Shown: positions 14,962 through 20,058 of the stretch, piece by piece
Position numbering within the stretch: the stretch's first letter is position 1
How the letters are laid out: every line of letters starts with the position of its first letter
Origin: JBEVMS01 sp040508515
Lineage (GTDB): Bacteria; Pseudomonadota; Gammaproteobacteria; Xanthomonadales; Rhodanobacteraceae
DNA length: 20,058 nt
Assembly (NCBI GenBank): GCA_040508515.1
Contig: JBEVMS010000277.1
Location: 1-20,058, forward strand
Direction: 5' to 3'
Program-made: the position numbers and the translations under genes
Notes under the pieces: model-generated
Seen by the model: the letters and a program-made list of their open reading frames with translations, nothing else
Databases searched by the model: none
Told to the model about the DNA's origin: nothing

Positions 14962-16380
14962 CTATGCGCCCAAGCCGAGGAACTGCCGCGCCGCCGGCCA
15001 GCGGCGCAGCCACCACCGTTCGATCAGCAGCACAGCCAGCATGCTCAAACCCAGCAGCGGCAGCAGCACGCCCAACAGCATCAGCGCACCGACCAGCGCC
15101 AGCGGATAGCGACGGTCCAAGGGTGGCGGCGGCGCACCCAGCATGCTGCTGGGACGCCGTCGCCACCAGGACAGCGCCGCGCTGATCGCCATTAATTGCA
15201 GACCAAGTGCGGTAAGTACGCTCAGGATCTGGTTGAGCGGTGCGAACAACTGGCCTTCATGGATCGCCACGCCATAGCCGATCACGCGATCCAGCCACGG
15301 GCGCTGGGCGAAATCGATCCGCGACAGCACCTGCGCCCGTTCGCCATCGAGTTCCAGATCGACCCGCTGGCTGCGATCCTGCGGCTGCGCGTGGGCGTTC
15401 CAATGGGCATCCAGCCGGGAGGGCGGCGATATGGTTACCGGCGCCTGCAGTCGCAGCGCGTCGACCACAGGCAGCAGCCGATCCAGCGCGCGGTAGTCGG
15501 CATGCGCGGCGAGCGGTCTGGCGACGGTGTCGGCCGCGGGCATGTTCATGCCCGGCATGCTGTCCATCGCGGATGTCGGCTGGGCGTCAGGCGCGCTGTT
15601 CATGGCCTGCCACTTGGCCTTTTCGGCGTCGCTGCTAATGGTCCAATCCTGCCGTCGTGGTGTGTCGGCATGGTACTGACGCAACTGCGCCAGCATGCCG
15701 CCCCAGGATTTGCTCCAGGGCAGGCCCGATACCAGCAGAAACAACGCCAGCACCGAGATCCACATGGCGGTCACCGCATGCAGGTCGCGCAAGGCGATAC
15801 GTGTGCCCTGGCGCAGCCGGGGATAGAGCACGCCGGCCAGCCGTGTGCTGCGCGGCCACCACAGGTAGAGCCCGCTCAAAAGCAAGACGATGGTCCAGCT
15901 AGCGGCCAGTTCCACCACCATCGAACCGCGTTCGCCGAGCATCAATTCACCATGCAGGTAGAAAATCACGCGCATGAAGCGATCGTTTTCGCGCACGTTG
16001 TGTAAAACCTGGCCGCTGCTGGGATCGAGATAGACGCGATGCAGATCCTTGCCGTGTCCGACCAGAATTTGCGCCGCATCATGCGGGCCTTGCGCAAGTT
16101 GATAGGCATTGAGGGTGCTACCGGGCACCGCTGCGATCGCCTTGGCCACCAGTGTCGATGGCGGCAATGGCGCGCCAGGCTGGGCCACCTGGGCGTAACG
16201 CTGTTCCAGCAGCGGCTCCAGTTGCGGTTTGAACAGATAAATCAATCCCGTCGTGCTCAGCCACAGCACAAACGGCAGGCAACCTAAGCCGGCATAAAAA
16301 TGCCAGCGCCACAGCAGCCGATACGCGTGATGGCGGCGCACTTGGGCGGTCACCGCAGCAGGTGTGTCGAGTTTGTTCAT
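14962..16380 (-). CDS. PepSY-associated membrane protein with Met-rich segment
   Basis: A 472-aa inner-membrane protein of the PepSY-associated TM helix (PiuB-like) family, found beside siderophore or copper uptake genes and thought to reduce or pass metal. Helices lie at about 28-50, 155-175, 203-221, 383-405 and 425-455 (probably two). Family motifs are WRWHFYAG (24-31), the first PepSY region, FYLHGELMLGERG (140-152), LYLWWPR (171-177), LRDLHAVTAMW (198-208) and GVAIHEGQLFAPLNQ (370-384). Residues 272-280 (MDSMPGMNM) form a methionine-rich patch in the large periplasmic loop; this suggests copper rather than iron, by analogy with Met-rich copper proteins. The start is ATG 16380; the frame opens at 16425 without support. 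The DUF2946 gene lies 340 bases upstream on the same strand. Confidence 0.9.
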   Translation of the reverse strand: MNKLDTPAAVTAQVRRHHAYRLLWRWHFYAGLGCLPFVLWLSTTGLIYLFKPQLEPLLEQRYAQVAQPGAPLPPSTLVAKAIAAVPGSTLNAYQLAQGPHDAAQILVGHGKDLHRVYLDPSSGQVLHNVRENDRFMRVIFYLHGELMLGERGSMVVELAASWTIVLLLSGLYLWWPRSTRLAGVLYPRLRQGTRIALRDLHAVTAMWISVLALFLLVSGLPWSKSWGGMLAQLRQYHADTPRRQDWTISSDAEKAKWQAMNSAPDAQPTSAMDSMPGMNMPAADTVARPLAAHADYRALDRLLPVVDALRLQAPVTISPPSRLDAHWNAHAQPQDRSQRVDLELDGERAQVLSRIDFAQRPWLDRVIGYGVAIHEGQLFAPLNQILSVLTALGLQLMAISAALSWWRRRPSSMLGAPPPPLDRRYPLALVGALMLLGVLLPLLGLSMLAVLLIERWWLRRWPAARQFLGLGA

Positions 16381-16720
16381 CAGGTCAGGTCGATGGCGAA
16401 AAGGGAATATGCGCGTGGCGCACAATCAGGCCGCGATGCGATACCGGCAACGTGGCACGAGGAATCGCTGAGGCGTCCACCGCGGGCAACGTCTGGAGCT
16501 TGCGCGGGTTTAGTGAGGAATGACCGGACGTCGATGGCATGTGCCAACGCCTCTACGCAAGGCGCTCGCAGCACAACCAATGGCCACGGCTGCAAGAGGA
16601 TGCGTGGCGAGCTGTGCCAAGGACGGCGGCGCGCCGAAGCGAGTCGACATGAGGGAGTCCAATTGATCCAGCAAGGCATCGGCACGCAAACCCGCCACGA
16701 GGACGGGTACGTGAGGACGA
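16381..16720. other. gene-free gap between DUF2946 and PepSY genes
   Basis: No confident gene. On the minus strand two short frames have fair codon use: 16385-16540 (51 codons from ATG 16540, stopping 4 bases before the PepSY start, ending HIPFSPST) and 16510-16650 (46 codons from ATG 16650, containing LAQLATHPLAAVAIG, itself part of a longer open frame). Neither resembles a known family. They may be remnants of a gene lost from this metal-related cluster, or chance. Confidence 0.4.
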
Positions 16721-17104
16721 TCAGGCGTTATGGATCGACGGTGGACCGCGCGGTGCGTGGCTGCGATCGGGCGCGCGTTCGGCCAGGAAGATGGTTGGTA
16801 AAGGTCGCGGCTGATAGGGCGTGCGCAACAGCAGGGCGGCGACAAAAAAATCGCCGCTCAGACCGGGACTGTGATTGAGAAGATCGCAATAGCCGCACTT
16901 GGCCAGTCGATCATGGTGCGGATGGGATGGGGTATCCGACGCATGCGCGACCAACCCCGCATGGCCCTCGCACCAAGCGCCCAGGACTGGCCACGACGAC
17001 GGCGCCGGCAAGGTCAGCGAGACCACCGGCGCCACCATCGTCAGCCAAATCGCCAGCATGGCCAGCCATGCGACGAGGCGTTTATGCACTAGCGTGCGGC
17101 GCAA
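16721..17104 (-). CDS. DUF2946 family Cys/His-rich protein, TTG start
   Basis: A 127-aa small exported or membrane protein. The N-terminus (RLVAWLAMLAIWLTMVAPVVSLTL, about 10-32) is a signal peptide or anchor. The family core is HPHHDRLAKCGYCDLLNHSP (61-80), with clustered histidines and C70/C73 that could bind metal, followed by a second hydrophobic stretch (GLSGDFFVAALLL) and the usual short C-terminal RGPP. Members commonly sit next to TonB-dependent copper receptors, PepSY proteins and copper genes; the function is unknown. No ATG lies near the N-terminus; TTG 17104 with AGAGG seven bases upstream fits the family length, and GTG 17089 is an alternative. The PepSY gene follows after 340 bases. 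Confidence 0.8.
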   Translation of the reverse strand: MRRTLVHKRLVAWLAMLAIWLTMVAPVVSLTLPAPSSWPVLGAWCEGHAGLVAHASDTPSHPHHDRLAKCGYCDLLNHSPGLSGDFFVAALLLRTPYQPRPLPTIFLAERAPDRSHAPRGPPSIHNA

Positions 17105-17129
17105 AATCTTGCCTCTTTGGCGTGATCCA

Positions 17130-17147
17130 ACCTTGGAAGGCCAAGGT
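17130..17147. promoter_or_regulatory. 18-base perfect inverted repeat upstream of DUF2946 gene
   Basis: ACCTTGG-AAGG-CCAAGGT has 7-base perfect arms and a 4-base centre. It ends 26 bases before the TTG start of the DUF2946 gene. ACCTT...AAGGT arms are seen in MerR-type metal regulator sites such as those of CueR, though those are usually longer and lie between clear -35 and -10 boxes, which are weak here. A hairpin in the leader is the alternative. Confidence 0.4.
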
Positions 17148-17286
17148 CCACATCTCGTTAAATGATCGCACGTCAAGCGTGCCGACGCACAGCCGCGTCG
17201 TTGCGACGCAGCTTGGGCCAGGGCGCCGGCGAAACGGCGTGGGCGTGGAGAGGCGATACTAGCCATTCCGCATGAGGCCATCGCGC

Positions 17287-18222
17287 ATGTCCTGTTCCAC
17301 GCTTCCCGAGATCGCCGCCAGTACCGTGCACTTGCCGCCCGGTCCGTGGGTGCGGGTGATCGATGCCCTGTGCGTGCGGTTTCCACGCATCGAACGCGCC
17401 ACGTGGCTCGACCGGATGGCGCGCGGCCGCGTGCTGGACGGCCACGGGCAGCCGTTGTCTGCCGAGAGCGCGTTCGAGCCGGGCATGCGGGTGCATTACT
17501 ACCGCGAGGTCGCCGTCGAGGCACCGATCGAGGGCATCGAGCAGGTGCTGCATGTCGATGACGATCTGGTGGTGGCCGACAAGCCGCCGTTCCTGCCGGT
17601 CACCCCGGCCGGCGGCTACGTGACGCAGACCTTGCTGGCGCGCCTGACCGCGCGGTTGGGCAATGATCAACTTGTGCCGCTGCATCGGATCGATCGATTG
17701 ACCACGGGCCTGGTGCTGTTTTCGGCCAACCCGGCGACGCGCGGCACCTACCAGGCGCTGTTTCGCCAGCAGCGCATCACGAAGGATTACCATGCGCTCG
17801 CCGCGCCGTTGCCGCAGTTGGATTTTCCGCTGCGTCGATTGAGCCGCATTGTCGCCGGCACGCCGTTTTTCCGCATGTGCGAAAGCGCCGGCGCACCCAA
17901 CAGTGAAACCGTGATTGACGTGCTTGAACGCGGCGAGCGCGTCTGGCGTTATCGATTGCAACCGGTCAGCGGCAAGAAGCATCAACTGCGCGTGCATATG
18001 GCTGTGCTGGGTGCGCCGATCCTCAACGACCCGTTGTATCCCGAGTTGCTCGCCTCGTTCGAAGGTCAGCCCGTGCCGGATGACCCGGCGCGGCCGCTGC
18101 AACTGCTGGCGCAGCGTCTGCGTTTTCGCGATCCGCTGCATGGTGGCGAGCGGGTGTTCGAAAGTCGTCAGCAACTGCCCGCGTTGGATGTACTGCTCGA
18201 CGGAGCTCGCGGCCGCATCTGA
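17287..18222 (+). CDS. RluA-family pseudouridine synthase
   Basis: A 311-aa enzyme of the RluA family, which converts uridine to pseudouridine in rRNA or tRNA. The catalytic motif is HRIDRLTTGLVLF (133-145) with aspartate D136; the upstream VLHVDDDLVVADKPPFLPVTP (about 87-107) and the late KKHQLRVHMAVLGAPILNDPLYP (about 236-258) are family blocks. The first 75 residues form a shortened S4-like region (WLDRMARGRVLDGHG), degenerate relative to RluC/RluD. This layout is that of an unassigned RluA subgroup common in proteobacteria. The start is ATG 17287, with TGAGG nine bases upstream; an ATG at 17272 would add five residues. It is divergent from the DUF2946 gene and co-directional with the M1 peptidase gene. 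Confidence 0.88.
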   Translation: MSCSTLPEIAASTVHLPPGPWVRVIDALCVRFPRIERATWLDRMARGRVLDGHGQPLSAESAFEPGMRVHYYREVAVEAPIEGIEQVLHVDDDLVVADKPPFLPVTPAGGYVTQTLLARLTARLGNDQLVPLHRIDRLTTGLVLFSANPATRGTYQALFRQQRITKDYHALAAPLPQLDFPLRRLSRIVAGTPFFRMCESAGAPNSETVIDVLERGERVWRYRLQPVSGKKHQLRVHMAVLGAPILNDPLYPELLASFEGQPVPDDPARPLQLLAQRLRFRDPLHGGERVFESRQQLPALDVLLDGARGRI

Positions 18223-18257
18223 CGTCTTGGTTTCGTGACTTCTGGCGTTATCGAAGT

Positions 18258-18275
18258 CATGCCGCGACTGGCATG
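18258..18275. other. short inverted repeat before the M1 peptidase gene
   Basis: CATGCC (18258-18263) and GGCATG (18270-18275) flank a 6-base centre. It lies 30 bases upstream of the M1 peptidase ATG. It could be a weak hairpin after the pseudouridine synthase gene or a protein site. Confidence 0.25.
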
Positions 18276-18304
18276 CTCGGGGTTTGTGCTGGCGGGGAGC
18301 CACC

Positions 18305-19942
18305 ATGTCTATTGTGTCGCGGCGTGTGTTGGCGCTTGCTGTGTCGCTGGCCTGCGCCAGCGCGGTGCTCGCGTCCGATGATCCGGCGCCGGCCAGTTCC
18401 AGTCAGCCAGCCTTGAGTGCGCAAACACTGAACTCCGGCGGTGTGATGCCGGCCGAGCAGAAGCGGGTGCATTTCGAACATGCCGAGCTGCATTTTTCGA
18501 TCGATCCCGATCAACAGCGGATTGAGGGGATGGCCCGGCTGCATTTCCGCGCGGTGGAACCCACTTCGGTGATCGTGCTGGATCTGGACCACAATCTGCC
18601 GATCAGCCGGATTGCATTGGACGGTAAAACGCTCGATGCCGCGCGCTGGAGCAATCCGGACGGCCGCCTTCGCATCGAGTTGCCACGTCCGCTGGCGACG
18701 GGTCGCGCGGTGACGGTGGACCTCAGCTACGCCGGCAAGCCGCATGTAGCCAAGCGCGCGCCCTGGGATGGCGGCTTCGTGTGGGCTAAGACGTCGGACG
18801 GCCAACCCTGGGTTGCCAGCGCGGTGGAAGGCGAGGGCTGCGACCTGTTCTGGCCGTGCATCGACCAACCACAGGGCGAGCCGGACCTAGTCGACACCTA
18901 TATCAGCGTCCCCAAGCCACTGGCCGCGCCCGGCAATGGCCGGCTGATCGAGATCACCGAGCAGGGCAACCGGCGCATTTACCATTGGCGCGCGCGGCAT
19001 CCGAACACCTACGCCATCGCCATCGACGTGGGCCCGTTCGAGTTGCTCAAGGCCGACTACACGAGCCGCTACGGCAACACCATACCGCTGGAGTTCTGGT
19101 ATCTGCCCGAACACGCCGCGCAGGCCAAGGCATTGTTCGCGGAATTTCCACGCATGCTGGATTTCTTCGAGCAGGAAATCGGCCCCTATCCCTGGGGCGA
19201 CGAAAAGATGGGTGTGGTCGAAACCCCGCATATGGGCATGGAGCACCAGACCATCAACGCCTATGGCAACGGTTATGCCAAGGGCGCGTATGGTTTCGAC
19301 TGGCTTTTGCAGCATGAGTTTTCGCATGAGTATTTCGGCAACCAGGTGACCAATGCCGATTGGGACGACATGTGGCTGCATGAAGGTTTCGGTACCTATA
19401 TGCAGCCGCTGTACGGCCAGTATCTTTACGGCGACATGCCGTACTTCTCGATGCTGCACGACGAGCGCACACGGTTGAAAAACGCGCGGCCGATCGTCTC
19501 CGGCCATAGCCAGACCGAAGAAGACGTCTATGACGCCAAACGCGGTCCGGGCAACGACATCTACGACAAGGGCTCGTTGATGCTGCACAGCCTGCGTCAG
19601 TTGATCGGCGATCAGGCGTTCTTCGAGTCCATCCGCCGATTGGTCTACGGAAGACCTGACCCCGCGCCGGGCAATTTCCAGCCACGCTACGCCAGCACGC
19701 ACGACTACATCGCCATCGTCAATCAGGTCACCGGCAAGGACTACGGCTGGTTCTTCGATGTCTACCTCTATCAGGCGGCGCTGCCCGAACTGGAGGTTAC
19801 GCGTCAAGGCGACGTACTCACGCTGCATTGGAAGGTGCCGCAGGACAAACCCTTTCCCATGCCGGTGGAGGTGCAGGTAGGCAACGAGCTGCGCACGGTG
19901 CCGATGAATGACGGCAGCGGCACGCTCCCTTTGCCGTCGTGA
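18305..19942 (+). CDS. secreted M1-family zinc metallopeptidase, C-terminus probably cut by TGA
   Basis: A 545-aa exported aminopeptidase-like enzyme of family M1. A signal peptide occupies about 1-24 (LALAVSLACASAVLA). The N-terminal beta domain is followed by the catalytic domain, with the substrate-anchoring GMEHQ loop (311-315, in place of GxMEN), the zinc motif HEFSH (337-341) and the third zinc ligand E360, exactly 18 residues after the second histidine, in WLHEGFGTY. A C-terminal beta region ends LPLPS. The start is ATG 18305, with GGGGAG at 18294-18299. The stop TGA (19940-19942) is suspicious: the same frame continues with good codon use and protein-like sequence to the window edge. 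The catalytic site is upstream of it, so a shortened enzyme could still be active. Confidence 0.88.
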   Translation: MSIVSRRVLALAVSLACASAVLASDDPAPASSSQPALSAQTLNSGGVMPAEQKRVHFEHAELHFSIDPDQQRIEGMARLHFRAVEPTSVIVLDLDHNLPISRIALDGKTLDAARWSNPDGRLRIELPRPLATGRAVTVDLSYAGKPHVAKRAPWDGGFVWAKTSDGQPWVASAVEGEGCDLFWPCIDQPQGEPDLVDTYISVPKPLAAPGNGRLIEITEQGNRRIYHWRARHPNTYAIAIDVGPFELLKADYTSRYGNTIPLEFWYLPEHAAQAKALFAEFPRMLDFFEQEIGPYPWGDEKMGVVETPHMGMEHQTINAYGNGYAKGAYGFDWLLQHEFSHEYFGNQVTNADWDDMWLHEGFGTYMQPLYGQYLYGDMPYFSMLHDERTRLKNARPIVSGHSQTEEDVYDAKRGPGNDIYDKGSLMLHSLRQLIGDQAFFESIRRLVYGRPDPAPGNFQPRYASTHDYIAIVNQVTGKDYGWFFDVYLYQAALPELEVTRQGDVLTLHWKVPQDKPFPMPVEVQVGNELRTVPMNDGSGTLPLPS

Positions 19943-20058
19943 GGTTTGGCGATCGTCGATCCGCACTCAAAGCTGCTACGCGACATTCCGCATATAGAGG
20001 CCTATCAGGACTGGAAGCAAAGCGAGCGCGATAAGGCAGCGCGTTATAAGGCCACTCC
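19943..20058 (+). pseudogene. in-frame continuation of the M1 peptidase after TGA (runs off window)
   Basis: Directly after the TGA, in the same frame, 38 codons run without a stop to the window end and read GLAIVDPHSKLLRDIPHIEA and on. DPxSxxLRD near the C-terminus is, as I remember it, a usual feature of related secreted M1 peptidases, and the tail is rich in charged helix formers. A single CGA to TGA change would join the two parts. A separate gene starting here is unlikely: there is no ATG in this frame and no ribosome site. Confidence 0.65.

Noticed and set aside
14322..16005. Long plus-strand frames (14322-15185 and 15196-16005)
   Set aside because: Antisense to YaeQ and the PepSY protein, both of which match known families over their whole length.
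16300..16878. 192-codon plus-strand frame opposite the PepSY start, the gap and the DUF2946 end
   Set aside because: Arg-rich, no family, and it overlaps the start of one supported gene and the end of another on the opposite strand.

Overview
The window is about 20 kb of GC-rich, densely coding chromosomal DNA. Its gene content fits a gammaproteobacterium of the Xanthomonadales/Lysobacterales, most likely Rhodanobacteraceae-like (Dyella, Frateuria or Rhodanobacter type). This is inferred from protein families and base composition only; there is no rRNA gene to confirm it. I see no tRNA, rRNA, CRISPR array or intact mobile element.

Layout. 1-1.4 kb: the tail of an unidentified gene, a 2H-phosphoesterase (ThpR/LigT type) and a convergent SAM methyltransferase. 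1.5-4.5 kb: a Bcr/CflA-type MFS exporter with a good sigma70-like promoter and an adjacent palindrome, then, on the other strand, a small unknown protein and a membrane fatty acid desaturase; a short IS3-type orfA remnant lies between the exporter and the desaturase. 4.7-7.9 kb: a 61-aa Cys-rich oxidoreductase-like protein and a 967-aa membrane diguanylate cyclase with a periplasmic beta-propeller. 8-10 kb: a flavoprotein (PP_4765/BaiN type) and an RluF-type pseudouridine synthase, probably one operon. 10.2-11.9 kb: a YcgR-type PilZ protein, then a barstar-family inhibitor on the other strand, directly downstream of what looks like the frameshifted remains of its barnase-type RNase gene. 11.86-12.5 kb: a gene-poor interval with an AT-rich island. 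12.5-17.1 kb: a secreted YceI protein, then on the minus strand an HDOD protein, YaeQ, a PepSY membrane protein with a Met-rich segment, and a DUF2946 Cys/His protein. 17.3-20.06 kb: an RluA-type pseudouridine synthase and a secreted M1 metallopeptidase.

How the genes may work together. The diguanylate cyclase (intact GGEEI site and RxxD inhibitory site) makes c-di-GMP, and the YcgR-type protein 2.3 kb away has a complete PilZ c-di-GMP-binding motif, so a local signal/effector pair is plausible. The PepSY and DUF2946 genes look like a metal (copper or iron) handling pair. The rest is housekeeping: RNA modification, lipid modification, efflux and proteolysis.

The most informative oddities are: (1) an apparently orphaned barstar next to a decayed RNase, with the ATGA stop/start overlap of the old operon still visible; (2) a TGA that interrupts the M1 peptidase frame, after which the same frame continues with protein-like sequence to the window edge; (3) a 19-codon ORF with a good ribosome-binding site that overlaps the ycgR-like start; (4) perfect palindromes upstream of the MFS exporter and of the DUF2946/PepSY genes.
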